Positions 15,229 to 26,386 of a stretch of DNA of 64,000 bases are shown one piece after another; the stretch's first letter is position 1, and every line of letters starts with the position of its first letter. Below the pieces are notes generated by a model. It had not been told where the DNA came from and ran no database searches. It saw only the letters and a program-made list of their open reading frames with translations. The DNA is from Flavobacterium sp. Its GTDB lineage: Bacteria; Bacteroidota; Bacteroidia; Flavobacteriales; Flavobacteriaceae. Position numbers and translations under genes: made by a program. The DNA lies in contig JADKHM010000002.1 of the NCBI GenBank assembly GCA_016721735.1, forward strand, positions 1-64,000, read 5' to 3'.

Positions 15229-18200
15229 TTAATAAACTATAATTTTTGTACTAACATCTCGATTCGAAGTTTTCACTTTGACCATATAGGTTCCTTGACT
15301 AACGTTGATCAACGGAATTTGAATATTTACTTTATTTTCAACGTCCCAGTGCGCAATCATTTGCCCTAATAAGTTGTATAAGTACACCTTTTCAACTGTA
15401 GTTCCCCTGTCGTTGTTTCGAATATTCAAACTGCTATTGCTGTTGGTGAAATTAATAACGAGTGGACTGAAAACGTTTTCTTCTGTACCAAGTGTTTCAA
15501 TAGCAAATCGCAGCGAGAATCGATTGGTGTACGTACCAACAGGCAGTGTCATATCACAATTGCCATTTCTTAAATCGTAATAAATTCCAGTTTCATTATC
15601 GTAAATATAAATATTGGTAGCATCCGGAATGTGCTCCAAGGCATCAATCTTGATACTAGTTAGACCTGGATTAGTAATAGTAACTCCCAACGGAATAACA
15701 CGATGTGGATTAAAATCGGAAAGCGCCTGAACTACAAATTTACTGCCACTAAATTCCCAATACATATCGTCGCTATTAATATCTAAAATCGGCGCATCGT
15801 AACCCAAGTCAAACAAATCAGTCGCATTGGCGTCAGCACCGACTAATAGTTGACGATGTAGTCCGTTGGCAGAATCAAAATGCAATCTGATTTTAGGGCG
15901 AATATCGTCATCTTGCGTTATCGTTGAAGTAACCGTACTATTTTGCAGTCGCATGAAAACGGAATTGGCGGGCGATTCCACTTTGAAAGCACGTTGACTG
16001 TTTTTGAACAACACTGGCCCACCTGTTACCGCTGTTGTCAAATTTGGATTGTTGGCTATTAATGTAGCATCTAAAGTAGTTCCAACAAAGAATCCTTGTG
16101 CCACTGGAATATATTTTCTAGGCACTAAGGTTCCTGTCGCTCCATTATTATTAATTAAGACATCATTAGAAATAGCATTCACCCCTCCCATCAACGTATA
16201 CGTGGCATAACCGCCAATATAGGAGGCTAAAATATGGGTGTGACCTGCAAAATGGTTCCAGAAATATAGCGCACCATTGATCACATTGGTGGTGTTTCTA
16301 CCAGCACCATCTTTAATATTATCTTTAATAAACTCATCTGCATCTAAAGCAGACGGATAGGGGTTCCCTACCAAATAAAGTTGATTTGGAGAAATACCTA
16401 AAGTAATGTCTCCGTTATTTGGTTTTCCTGCAAAAACATAGTTTTGCGTATCCGAAATGGTTGCAATTCCATCTGTGCCTTTCATGGTAAAACCTTCTCC
16501 TACTTTAATGGAACCAGTAGTTCCCGCATATTGCCAACCGGCATAAACCGTACTAACACTAGTGTATTTGAATAACCAATAATCACTGATCTTAATTGGA
16601 CTTTCAAGCACGCCATCAGCAAAATAAGCACCAGACCCAAAGTTAATAATTGTCGGACTAAACGGATTGGTGCTTACATCGGTCCCGTCTCTCAAAACAT
16701 CACTGATGGTATAATCTATTCCATTAGTACTCACAGGAGATGACCAATAATTATAATTGAAACTACTCCTGGTTCCTTGTTGATCTCGGTAAATTTTACC
16801 TGTACCTGTCGTTGGGTTTGCTACTAATCCGGATTGAAGAATTTGCGCCTCACCAGTCAATCGAATGTCGCCACTTTGCAAGGATAAAAGATTGGAAACA
16901 GTCAATTCATAACCATCGGCCAAGTTCACTCCTTTGGCTCCGTTTGTAGTATTGAGCGTTAAATTATAGAACGTTTCGTTGGTTTTGATTCCTAAATTAA
17001 GGGTTTGAATTTGGTTGGAAGTTGCTCCGTTTAAAGTTACGGTTCCTTGTCCAGGGGAAAAGGTTCCGCTATTTTTCCAATCTCGACTGACTTCCAAATC
17101 AGAATTAGTGGCCATCGTTAAGGAAGCGGTAGCAGCAATAATGACATCTTGCGCTGTGGCAATATTACTGTACAAGGCAGCATAAATGGAATTGGCAGGA
17201 TCTATAAGCGGCATTCTAATGGCGCCGGCTGGAATTTGAGCATCTATGGTGGAAGAAGGTAATCCTCCTGCCCAGTTTTTACAATCAAACCAATCGGTGC
17301 TGATCAAACCGGTCCATAAACCAGGAGTTCCATTAATGACACTCACTACCGCAGCGCCAGTTAAATCACCAGCGGTGGCGGTGCAATTGGAATCACTTAA
17401 TCCTGTAATCGTGTACGTTACATTAGAAGTAATATTATTAACACTAAAAACGTATGGATTGGTATTAACATTATTCACTGTGGTTTGCGTTGTCCCATCG
17501 CTATAGGTGACGCTCCAAGGCCCAGTACCAGTTAAGGCAACGCTAAAAGTGGCAGTGCCATGAAGGCAAATTGTTTGGTTGGGACCAATATTGGCAGTAG
17601 GCGGCGTGATGCAAATCGTGGCGGTGCAAGTGGCTGTTGTTGCAGCAAAACAAGTTCCTGCTCCACCGGTTGGTGTTAACGAAATTTCAACACTATCATT
17701 GGCATTCAAACCTGTGACAACATAGGTAAGGACATTTCCGATGGCGCCAATATTGACTACCGGGTTGGCATTGATTTGATAAGAAACATCATAACCAGTT
17801 GCCCCAGCGACAGCAACCCAGTTAAAGGTAACAGAGGATGAAGTCGATGTGCCGCAACTAATCGTTGGACTTACTAAATCATTCACAGTGATCGTCAACG
17901 TGGTGATGGTAGCACACTGCCCTGCATCCGGTGTAAAGGTATACGTGGTCGTGGTAGTATTGTCGAGACCTGGCGTCCAGATTCCTGTGATTGGTGTGGC
18001 ATCGGTAGAGGAAGTCGGCAAGGCGCTTAAAACGTCACCAGCGCATATTGGACCTACGGGATCAAAACTTGGCGTTGGTGCACCTGGACTAGTAACAGTT
18101 GCATCAACAGTAGTTGAACAACCGTTTGCATCTGAAACCGTAACGGTGTAAGTACCAGCTCCCAATCCGGTAAAGATATTACTCGTATCGAAGGTAAATC

Positions 18201-21200
18201 CATCAATACTATAAAGCAATGGCACTGTACCTCCAATTGCCGTTGCTGTAATGGTTCCATCGTTTGATCCACAGGTTGTTGCGGTTGCAGCAGCAGTTAA
18301 GGTCGGCCCTGCCAAATCGAGGATAGTTACGGTAACTGATTTTTTGCAAAGATTGACATCTCGCACCCATACCGTAAATGTACCTGCTCCTAATCCAGTT
18401 AATAGATTACTTCCTAAATAGGTGATATCATCTGCACTGTATTCATAAGGCGGTGTGCCGTCTGTGGCTGTAAGTTCAACAGTTCCATTACCAAATCCGC
18501 AAGAGGCATTCGTAACAACAGCGGTTAAGGTTTGAGGACCTACAATATCATTGACTAAAACTACTTTCGTTGTCAAACATCCATTTCCATCTTTTACGAC
18601 AACAGTATAATTACCAGGGAAAACGGGGCCAGAATTATTGCTGCCAGAAAATGTCAAACCACCATCAAAACTATAGGTATAGGCAGGCGTGCCTCCGGAT
18701 GCCGTTACGGTAATGCTACCGTTTTGATTACCGCATTTTGCAGCTACAACAACAGTAGTAAAAGTAGCCGCCGATAAATTACCAATGGTGATTCCAGTAG
18801 TAACAACACAGCCTTGGTCATCTTTCATATAGACGGTGTAAAAACCAGCGTCTAACCCAGTGAAGATATTACTGCTTTGGTAAACAACACCATCTAAACT
18901 AAATTGATATGGACTTACGCCTAAAGTACCAACAGCGAAAATGGCTCCATCACTATTATTACAAGTAGCGGAAACAGTATATGCAGTAACTATTGGTATA
19001 CTACCTACAGAAATATATATACTTGTTGAAGTGTTGCAACCAAGGGCATCTTTGACATACACGGTGTACGGTCCATCTGGTAATCCAGTAAAAATATTGC
19101 TAGTTTGAAATACCGTTCCATCAATACTGTACTCATAAGGAGCTGTGCCGCTAGATCCTGTGGGAGTGATACTACCATTGACCAATCCACAAGAGGTATC
19201 AGAAGACACTACACTAAGTGCAATATTTCCATTATTTGTAATAATAACGGAAGACGTTTTGATACAGCCATTAGTATCCATGACTCCAATAACATATGTT
19301 CCTGCCGCAAGGTTAGAAAAAGTGGTCTCCACATCAAAAGCGCCTCCATCAATATTGTAACTATAAGGTGCTCCTCCTCCACCAGACCCTGAAGCAGTAA
19401 TACTTCCATTGGCTTGGCCGCAAGTTTCATTTACCTTGGTTATGACAAGTGTCGGGCTACCTGTTGTAGCTGGAACCACGACAGTCAACGGCGTTACGCA
19501 GTTGGGACCAGGTGGATCAGGATCAAAGCCAGAATCGTCTGCTATTAATATGGTGTAGGTTCCTGGGGCATATCCAGTAAGTGTTGCGGTGGAATTAAAT
19601 TGCACCCAAGTGACTCCATTGTCTTCACTGTAATAATAAGGTGGACTACCATCTCCATTAACTCCGGTCAATGTGATTTGCCCTGTGCTCGAACCACAAG
19701 GAGCACCAACTACCACTACAGTAGCCGTAGCTCCGTTGGTATCGTTGACAGTAAAAGGAACTAATTTGGTACAACCCGCAGCGTCCTTCGCTATGACATA
19801 ATGTTGCCCTGGAGGAATATCGATAAAATTATTTCCTGAAAGAAATGGTCCAAAATCCAAACTAAAAGTACACGAACTACAACTGGAGCCGTTTACTTTA
19901 AAATTTTGAATTTTTCCTAAGGTGCCATCACAAACCAAGGCATCTTTTAGCGTAAAAGTAAAAGTACTAATGCCGGGACCAATTCCACTCGTAGTTACAA
20001 CTAGCCCAGATTGCGTGATGATACAGCCCGTATCATCTTTTAGATAAACGGTATAAGTACCAGGCGCAACATTAATAAAAGTTTCAGATGATTGGTAGGT
20101 TGTTCCGTTAATACTATATGTTAAAGGAGCCGTACCTCCCGCGCCTGTTGCAACAATCACAGCATTCGAAGAGGCACAAGTCGCTTGCAAAGCAACCGAA
20201 GCTGTCAAAGTCAATCCTGTTATCGAAACAACAACGGCTTGTTTGCCGACGATGCAATTATTGCTGTCTTTTACATTAATGTTATAAGTTCCAGGTGCTA
20301 ACCCGCTAAAAACATTGCTAGACTGATAAGCACCAGCATTTAAGTTATATTGTAATGGAGCAACCCCACCACTAGCAGTAGCGGTGATGATACCCGTATT
20401 ACCACATGCGGATGACACAACACTTAAAACAAGCGCAAGCCCAGACGCATTGGCAACAGTGACAGTCGTCGTCTTAATGCAACCCAATGTATCTCTTACA
20501 TAAACGGTATACGTATTGGGTGCTAAAGTGGTAAAAATATTAGAGGATGAATAAGTAATTCCATCAAGACTATATTGTAATGCGCCAGTACCTCCTGTCC
20601 CCGTGGCAGTAATCGTACCATCATTAGCAGTACAAGATGCTGCTGTACTTAAAGCACTAATAGACGGACCAGCAAGCGAATTAACAACCACAATAGCTGC
20701 TCCGGTACAACCAAGAGCATCTCTAACGAATACAAAATAATTACCTGCAGCAACATTGGTAAAGGTAGCACTACCTTGATAAGTAAACCCATTGATACTA
20801 TAAGTAAAAGGTGAAGTGCCCGTTGGCGCTATAGTTATCGTTCCAGTAGAAGAACCACAACTTGCTGGCGTCGAAGTAGCGGTTGCTGAGGGACCACCTG
20901 TACTTCCTACAACAACACTTGTTGTAGCAATACATCCAGTGGCATCTTTGACAGAAACGGTGTAACTACCTGCCGCCAATCCACTAAACAATGGACTTAA
21001 CTGAAAAGTCGTTCCATCAATACTATATTGTAATGGGGCAACACCACCGGATCCGCTGGCTGTAATACTACCGTTTATGTTGCCACAAGCTGCGGTCGTT
21101 GAAGAGGCAGTTATAGTGGGCACCGGATTACTATCAACGGTAACTGAAACGGAGCTGATACATCCTATAGCATCTTTTACATATACAGTATAATTACCTG

Positions 21201-24135
21201 GCGTAATATTGCTAAAGGAATTGCCAGCCTGAAAAGTATTCCCGTTAATGCTATACTGCAATGGTGCGGTTCCTCCACTTCCAAACGCAGTGATGGTTCC
21301 GTTGTTTTGTCCACACGTCGCTGATGCTGGTATGGCATTAAATAATATTGCTGGACCTGTAGCAATGGTAACCAATGTACTATTCGTACAATTAGTTGCA
21401 TCTCTCACGGTTAAAGTGTAAGCACCAGCGACCAATCCCGTAAAGAAATTTCCACTTTGAAAGGAATAATTAATAGGACCACTCAAACTATATTGGTACG
21501 GCGATGTGCCACCGGATACACTTGCAGTTACCGTTCCTGTATTGTTGCCACAAGTAGCATTGGTTTGCGTAAAGGTCAAGGATGGACCGTTACTATTCAG
21601 AATATTTACAGTAGTGCTATTAGGACATCCACCTGAACCTTGTACTATTAAGTCATGAATGCCTGCTGCTAAACCTGTAAAAATGCCACTTGCTTGAAAG
21701 GCACCCCCATCTAGACTATAAGTGTAAGGACCTGGAGAAACAGAACCTGATGCATTAATAGCACCTGTACTCGCGCCACAAGTGGTGTTGGTTTGTGTAA
21801 AAGTGATGGTCGGTCCAGGAAGTACAAAAGTGGTAGTCGCTTGCAATCCACTGCACGGTAAGTTTACAGTGGCTACAACAGTATAAGTTATATTTGGATT
21901 AAGCGAAGTAAATACCGCTGGATTAGTACCGTTTGTATTTATAGTGTCAATTAGGGTACTGCCATTAAATAAGGAATAAGTAACCGTAGAATTTGAAGGA
22001 GGTATCGGGTTGACCGTAGCTGAAGCACTGGATGTACCACAATTGGGAACAACATTGATTGCATAAACTGCAGTTGGACAATAGGCCGATATATCAACAG
22101 ACGCCACAAAACCATCGCCACTGGCGTACAATAATTTTTTAGAGTCATCCAAAGCCAAATCATAGACATTGGTCGGATGACCAGCAATCGTAATGTCAGG
22201 TGCTGCGGCATCATTAAAGGTGGCGCCGTTAAACTGGTACACTTTGATAGTCCCGTTGGTATTTCCAATATAGACGTTATTGCAGGCATCAGCAACGATA
22301 CCGCCCTGCATCAAAAGTGCATTGGCAGCAATGGTTATTGGAGTTCCAGTAATCGCACCAGTAGTTTTATTAAATGCTTCTAAATGCTTTCCATCCCAAT
22401 AAAAAACGTACGTCGCATTTTGAGCTAAAATATTAGAGGAGTTTTCGTTATAGCCAGCACCTAAATAAGGTCGATTAGCCAATTCATTGATAACACCCGG
22501 AAATCCAGTTGCTGTGCTCCACGCTGTTGCGGCAGAACTATAAGGTGCATTGGTTTTAAATAATTTGTTACCAGTAGTGGGATCCAACGGCGACGCATAA
22601 ATGGTATATAAGCTACTAGTCACAGGATCAACGATCAAATCGGTCATATCTTGCCCTACCACTGGACTACCAGTTAAATTCACTGCAGCACTTAATGCTG
22701 TGGCGGGTGGTGAACAATAGGCAAAATTGGTGGGACCAGTAGTACCTCCACCAGCGCAAATGATTTGTGGCGAGCCATTATTACAAACCCAATACATTTT
22801 CCAAGCTTCTTGAAAGGCAGGATTACCTGTAGATATATAATTATCATACAAACCCGTTGTACTAAGTCTAATAACTCTAAAACCAGCAGTCGCATAACCC
22901 TGGCCAATATATAAATTACCCGTGGCCTTATCGACCACCCAACCACCATAGTAAAAATCGGCTTGCCAAGATGGAATAGTAAGTACACCATTGAAAGTCC
23001 ATTCTAATACGCCTGCACTATTATATTTTGCATGCTTATGACTTGCCCCAGCAGCAAAGGTCGTAATAAGATTACCGCCTCCTGCTACATAAACATTGCC
23101 ATTGTAATCAAAATCTACATCAATGGCTTTGCCCGCATTGGCACCAGTAAGATTGTTGGTACTGGTTACAAAAGGGTCAATAACTATTGCTCTGGTGTTA
23201 TCGTAGCCTTCTGGAAAAGAAAAACCAATCTCGTTGCCAGATTGCTTATACACTACTTTTAATGCACCGACAGAATTACCCAAAAAACTTTCTCCATAAT
23301 AACCAACTGGAGCCGTTGTTGAAATTCCATCAATTTCAGAACTAATAATGAGATTATCTTGACGATCTGTTTTAATTTTCTTAACATCGCCGCCATATCT
23401 CAGTTTAATCGCATTGACATCGGCACCAGGTTGCAGCAACAAGCTGTATTCAAAACCGAGTTTGTCATTATTGGTAAAACTATAAACGAGATCAACTCCT
23501 GGATACAAATTCTTATAAGTGACTTTCTTATATCCATAAGCCTTATCGCGAAGTAAACCATAGGTATGATAATCGGTAGATTGTCCTTCTGAAATGATTT
23601 CAACATTCGGATTGGCACCCACCCACTCCATCGTAATGACGCGGTCGGTTATAATTAATCTGCGTTCAATTTCTTCTTCCGGCACACCTTGTTTTTCCAA
23701 CTTTTCTTCTTCCTCATGAGAAATTCTCTCATATTTCCTGTGCAGATGAATCAATCCTTTTGGAGTAAAGAGTATAGGCATATCCAATCCTTCATATCCA
23801 AATTGAATAGCACCAAGTTGCTCATAACCCTTCATGGTCGTTCCGTATTGGCCGATATTTTTTATGAAAGAGGTCGCAGTACCTGATTGAAATGATGTTG
23901 ATGCCTTCACCGAAGCCGGACCGCTTTGTGCCTTAGCAATAGAAGAAGTGCTATTGGAAGATGCGCTTACCCCGCTTTTGCCTAAAGAAAACTGACTGCT
24001 AACCGCCGAGCCAGAGGGAACGCCAGAGGGAACGCTTTGTGATGCCACCTGACCAAAACCTAGTGTAAGCACCATCAACATGAAAAATGTAATCGATTTG
24101 TTGAAAAAATAAAATATCGTAAAATTCTTATTCAT
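15229..24135 (-). CDS. Giant T9SS adhesin with 16 SprB repeats (2968 aa)
   Basis: This is a surface or secreted adhesin-like protein. The signal peptide lies in the first 33 residues (FFMLMVLTLGFGQVASQ). A Ser/Gly-rich linker follows, then a DUF7948-like N-terminal domain (FIKNIGQYG, FTPKGLIHLHRKYERI, YSFTNNDKLGFEYSLLLQPGAD) and a propeller-like stretch (about residues 330-710). Then come 16 diverged SprB repeats of about 73 residues, pattern CGxxxGxITAxGSGGxxPLQYSxDGxxFQ then FxxLxxGxYTVxVKDxxGC. They are followed by a fibronectin-like region, an SGG-type domain with WTGLISTDWFDCKNW, and a large C-terminal part. The final 80 residues are a T9SS type A sorting domain (YLYNLLGQMIAHW, GTYMVKVKT). 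SprB is the main gliding adhesin in Flavobacterium johnsoniae; this is a relative in repeat type, not a proven ortholog. The convergent integrase lies downstream. Confidence 0.9.
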   Translation of the reverse strand: MNKNFTIFYFFNKSITFFMLMVLTLGFGQVASQSVPSGVPSGSAVSSQFSLGKSGVSASSNSTSSIAKAQSGPASVKASTSFQSGTATSFIKNIGQYGTTMKGYEQLGAIQFGYEGLDMPILFTPKGLIHLHRKYERISHEEEEKLEKQGVPEEEIERRLIITDRVITMEWVGANPNVEIISEGQSTDYHTYGLLRDKAYGYKKVTYKNLYPGVDLVYSFTNNDKLGFEYSLLLQPGADVNAIKLRYGGDVKKIKTDRQDNLIISSEIDGISTTAPVGYYGESFLGNSVGALKVVYKQSGNEIGFSFPEGYDNTRAIVIDPFVTSTNNLTGANAGKAIDVDFDYNGNVYVAGGGNLITTFAAGASHKHAKYNSAGVLEWTFNGVLTIPSWQADFYYGGWVVDKATGNLYIGQGYATAGFRVIRLSTTGLYDNYISTGNPAFQEAWKMYWVCNNGSPQIICAGGGTTGPTNFAYCSPPATALSAAVNLTGSPVVGQDMTDLIVDPVTSSLYTIYASPLDPTTGNKLFKTNAPYSSAATAWSTATGFPGVINELANRPYLGAGYNENSSNILAQNATYVFYWDGKHLEAFNKTTGAITGTPITIAANALLMQGGIVADACNNVYIGNTNGTIKVYQFNGATFNDAAAPDITIAGHPTNVYDLALDDSKKLLYASGDGFVASVDISAYCPTAVYAINVVPNCGTSSASATVNPIPPSNSTVTYSLFNGSTLIDTINTNGTNPAVFTSLNPNITYTVVATVNLPCSGLQATTTFVLPGPTITFTQTNTTCGASTGAINASGSVSPGPYTYSLDGGAFQASGIFTGLAAGIHDLIVQGSGGCPNSTTVNILNSNGPSLTFTQTNATCGNNTGTVTASVSGGTSPYQYSLSGPINYSFQSGNFFTGLVAGAYTLTVRDATNCTNSTLVTIATGPAILFNAIPASATCGQNNGTITAFGSGGTAPLQYSINGNTFQAGNSFSNITPGNYTVYVKDAIGCISSVSVTVDSNPVPTITASSTTAACGNINGSITASGSGGVAPLQYSIDGTTFQLSPLFSGLAAGSYTVSVKDATGCIATTSVVVGSTGGPSATATSTPASCGSSTGTITIAPTGTSPFTYSINGFTYQGSATFTNVAAGNYFVFVRDALGCTGAAIVVVNSLAGPSISALSTAASCTANDGTITATGTGGTGALQYSLDGITYSSSNIFTTLAPNTYTVYVRDTLGCIKTTTVTVANASGLALVLSVVSSACGNTGIITATASGGVAPLQYNLNAGAYQSSNVFSGLAPGTYNINVKDSNNCIVGKQAVVVSITGLTLTASVALQATCASSNAVIVATGAGGTAPLTYSINGTTYQSSETFINVAPGTYTVYLKDDTGCIITQSGLVVTTSGIGPGISTFTFTLKDALVCDGTLGKIQNFKVNGSSCSSCTFSLDFGPFLSGNNFIDIPPGQHYVIAKDAAGCTKLVPFTVNDTNGATATVVVVGAPCGSSTGQITLTGVNGDGSPPYYYSEDNGVTWVQFNSTATLTGYAPGTYTILIADDSGFDPDPPGPNCVTPLTVVVPATTGSPTLVITKVNETCGQANGSITASGSGGGGAPYSYNIDGGAFDVETTFSNLAAGTYVIGVMDTNGCIKTSSVIITNNGNIALSVVSSDTSCGLVNGSITPTGSSGTAPYEYSIDGTVFQTSNIFTGLPDGPYTVYVKDALGCNTSTSIYISVGSIPIVTAYTVSATCNNSDGAIFAVGTLGVSPYQFSLDGVVYQSSNIFTGLDAGFYTVYMKDDQGCVVTTGITIGNLSAATFTTVVVAAKCGNQNGSITVTASGGTPAYTYSFDGGLTFSGSNNSGPVFPGNYTVVVKDGNGCLTTKVVLVNDIVGPQTLTAVVTNASCGFGNGTVELTATDGTPPYEYSADDITYLGSNLLTGLGAGTFTVWVRDVNLCKKSVTVTILDLAGPTLTAAATATTCGSNDGTITATAIGGTVPLLYSIDGFTFDTSNIFTGLGAGTYTVTVSDANGCSTTVDATVTSPGAPTPSFDPVGPICAGDVLSALPTSSTDATPITGIWTPGLDNTTTTTYTFTPDAGQCATITTLTITVNDLVSPTISCGTSTSSSVTFNWVAVAGATGYDVSYQINANPVVNIGAIGNVLTYVVTGLNANDSVEISLTPTGGAGTCFAATTATCTATICITPPTANIGPNQTICLHGTATFSVALTGTGPWSVTYSDGTTQTTVNNVNTNPYVFSVNNITSNVTYTITGLSDSNCTATAGDLTGAAVVSVINGTPGLWTGLISTDWFDCKNWAGGLPSSTIDAQIPAGAIRMPLIDPANSIYAALYSNIATAQDVIIAATASLTMATNSDLEVSRDWKNSGTFSPGQGTVTLNGATSNQIQTLNLGIKTNETFYNLTLNTTNGAKGVNLADGYELTVSNLLSLQSGDIRLTGEAQILQSGLVANPTTGTGKIYRDQQGTRSSFNYNYWSSPVSTNGIDYTISDVLRDGTDVSTNPFSPTIINFGSGAYFADGVLESPIKISDYWLFKYTSVSTVYAGWQYAGTTGSIKVGEGFTMKGTDGIATISDTQNYVFAGKPNNGDITLGISPNQLYLVGNPYPSALDADEFIKDNIKDGAGRNTTNVINGALYFWNHFAGHTHILASYIGGYATYTLMGGVNAISNDVLINNNGATGTLVPRKYIPVAQGFFVGTTLDATLIANNPNLTTAVTGGPVLFKNSQRAFKVESPANSVFMRLQNSTVTSTITQDDDIRPKIRLHFDSANGLHRQLLVGADANATDLFDLGYDAPILDINSDDMYWEFSGSKFVVQALSDFNPHRVIPLGVTITNPGLTSIKIDALEHIPDATNIYIYDNETGIYYDLRNGNCDMTLPVGTYTNRFSLRFAIETLGTEENVFSPLVINFTNSNSSLNIRNNDRGTTVEKVYLYNLLGQMIAHWDVENKVNIQIPLINVSQGTYMVKVKTSNRDVSTKIIVY

Positions 24136-24750
24136 GCGGTGAATTGCGTTTTTGTTTACTAGTTAAGGTTACGCTTCAAAAATTTCCACAGCATCATAGG
24201 AAGTCAGACGATCCTATTTCCAAAAAATCATTAAAATTTATTTTATAACAGTTAAAATAATGTTTACCCTATCTACGAAATAAAAAAAAATTCTGTAAGC
24301 AATCCTTACCAATCAAATTATTACAGTTTTACTTGCGAGAAGTACGTCCGACGGGTTAAAAATCAAATTTAGAAGTTAAATAAAAAGCAGCATAAAAGTA
24401 ACAAAAAAACTACAAATACATCTCCACAATTCTTAAAATATGCTAAAAATTAATTATTAACCAACTGAATTCCTTAAAGTTAGTCTTACACAGAAGGCAT
24501 CGCTAGCGAGAGCGTCCATCTTGTGCCCAACCAAGATTTAATCAACACGATTGCGCGGATTTGTAATCGGTAACAAACAAACAATAGACTTCCCCGTCGC
24601 TGGCGCAAACAGCTGTCAAACACAATCGCTAGATTTCAGTTTTAGAGTGGTTTTTTTGCTATATTCGTTTTTTCAAAAAAAGAAAAACCCAGGTCCTTAG
24701 TCAGAACTTTTATCTGCAGCGAAACATACGCCATAATTGAAAATAACACC
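24136..24750. other. Intergenic region (615 bp) between divergent secreted-protein genes
   Basis: No gene was found on either strand. The right half contains repeat copy B (24608-24690). Nearby there are GC-rich blocks, ATCGCTAGCGAGAGCG at about 24500 and GCGCGGA at about 24554. A CAAATTTA at 24364-24371 is TAAATTTG on the minus strand and could be the -7 box of the giant adhesin, but it lies 229 bp from its start and lacks a clear -33. Confidence 0.5.
24608..24690 (+). repeat. Dispersed non-coding repeat, copy B
   Basis: It begins AACAGCTGTCAAACACAATCG and continues with a T-run/GCTATATTCGTTTTTTC block and AGAAAAACCC. It matches copy A (4248-4330) in the order of blocks and, in the last half, copy C (27736-27770). 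It sits about 60 bp upstream of the lamin-tail gene. Confidence 0.6.
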
Positions 24751-26276
24751 ATGAAAAAAATACTACTAATAATCACAATTTTCACCACCAATCTTTACTG
24801 TTTTGCACAAGAACTAGTGCTTTCTATAACGCAACCGACTTGCCTTGTTCAAAACGGAAATGTTGAAGTTATTAGTCCAGTAAGCAACGCTGGACCGATC
24901 GCCCAAAACTTATATATTTCAGAAATTACAGATGCCAATTCAGGTGGACTGTCGTACATCGAAATATATAACGGCACAGGCGTTACGGTTGATCTTTCGA
25001 ATTATACACTTTATATATACTTAAACGGATTTTTACACCTAGTTGCAACTTTCTGTTATCGGGTTCCCTGAATACAGGTAATGTATTCGTGATTGCCGTC
25101 GGAAGTACCATCAATCTTGGTGGTGTAACGCCCAATCTTACTGTTAGTCCGTGCGGTGGTATTAACAGCAACGATGCAGTGCTGCTATGCACAGTTGGAG
25201 GTTTTGGTATCGACTTGTGGGGTAAAACAGATGGATCGACCTTTACCCCGCTAGGTCAACCAGGATATACCTACCGACGCCATGCAGACGCTCCTGTCCC
25301 TAGTATGACATGGAATCCTGAAGATTGGGATGTCTTCGACCCTGAAGATTATACGAATGTCGGCACGTATTCTGCCGCCGTATCTTATAGTTATAGCTTA
25401 GACGGAGGACCATGGCAAACGAGTACCCTTTTTTCTCAATTATCAATTGGACTACATACCATTTCTGTGCAAAATAATAATACCGGCGAGGAGACCCAAA
25501 CTACATTTGATATTGTGCCAGCCATACCTAACTTACCCGTAACCAATTTCATATATCAATCTCCAGTATGCCAAAGGGATTTCTTGCTGTATCCCATCAC
25601 AACTTCTAACTTCACCGCTGGCGGTACCTTTTTGGCTACGCCATTTGTAGCTATAAATCCAATTACTGGGTCTATAGAGTTGAATCAAACGCCACCTGGA
25701 AATTATGTGGTCTCGTACTTCGTTCCCGCTGATCTTACAAATTGCACCCTTGCTGGCAGTTCTAGTTTCAACCTGACTATTCTGCCTACCAGTCCGACGC
25801 CACAAGGAAATGCAAATCAAATGCTCACTATGCCGAATCCGACGATCACGAATTTGATCGTTTCTCCAACAGAGGTGTCGTGGTATAACAGCTTCGATAA
25901 TGCAATGAACCAAACTAACCCATTAATTGGTGCTACACCATTAGTAGATGGAGCAACCTATTATGCCGTGAATAACTCGCAAGGGTGCCCGAGTGATCCG
26001 TTTCCGGTTACAGTACAATTGGTGCTATCCAATACGGCATTTACTGATTTTTCTTTTGCCATCGTGCCCAATCCTGCCGGTGAAACGCTTTATATTCAAA
26101 CTGCCAACCAAATGCCTATCGATAAAATCATCATTAGAGACATCAGCGGAAAAACAGTAATTAACGCAACGTCAGCGGGCAATGAAGTGGCTGTCGATCG
26201 ACTTGCAGCAGGCATGTATATCATCGAAGTTTTTTCAAATAATCAAAAATCGCAAGCTAAGTTTATCAAACGATAA
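24751..26276 (+). pseudogene. Lamin-tail domain protein with T9SS type A sorting domain, frameshifted
   Basis: Two frames, 24751-25071 and 25089-26276, are parts of one gene. The first has signal peptide MKKILLIITIFTTNLYCFAQ and the beginning of a lamin-tail domain (ISEITDANSGGLSYIEIYNG). The frame breaks in a T run at 25034-25038. One restored T gives NGFFTPSCNFLLSGSLNTG and runs on to GNVFVIAVGS. The second frame continues the domain (AVLLCTVGGFGIDLWGK and the Trp-rich end TWNPEDWDVF), then Ig-like strands and a type A sorting domain (FAIVPNPAGETLYIQT, AAGMYIIEVF). LTD proteins in Bacteroidetes are usually secreted and cell-surface attached. The loss may be a sequencing indel. Confidence 0.75.
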
Positions 26277-26306
26277 GGATTTGCTAGAATTCGAAAAATC
26301 CTTTTG
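26274..26306 (+). terminator. Rho-independent terminator after the lamin-tail gene
   Basis: AAGGATT ... AATCCTTTT forms a hairpin with a 15-base loop, overlapping the stop codon. The T tract is only four bases long, so termination may be weak. Confidence 0.4.
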
Positions 26307-26386
26307 AAGTGTAATTCCGAAATAGTATTACCTTGTCAGTAATTTTACGAAATGCAGACGTTCAACCAACTGGATAAGAAAGAATT

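Noticed and set aside
15154..15240. Short frame after the integrase as an IS91 transposase start
   Set aside because: Only about 29 residues, overlaps the convergent adhesin stop, and shows no transposase motif.
22692..22991. Minus-strand frames inside the giant adhesin gene
   Set aside because: Same-strand out-of-frame shadows produced by the biased repeat sequence.
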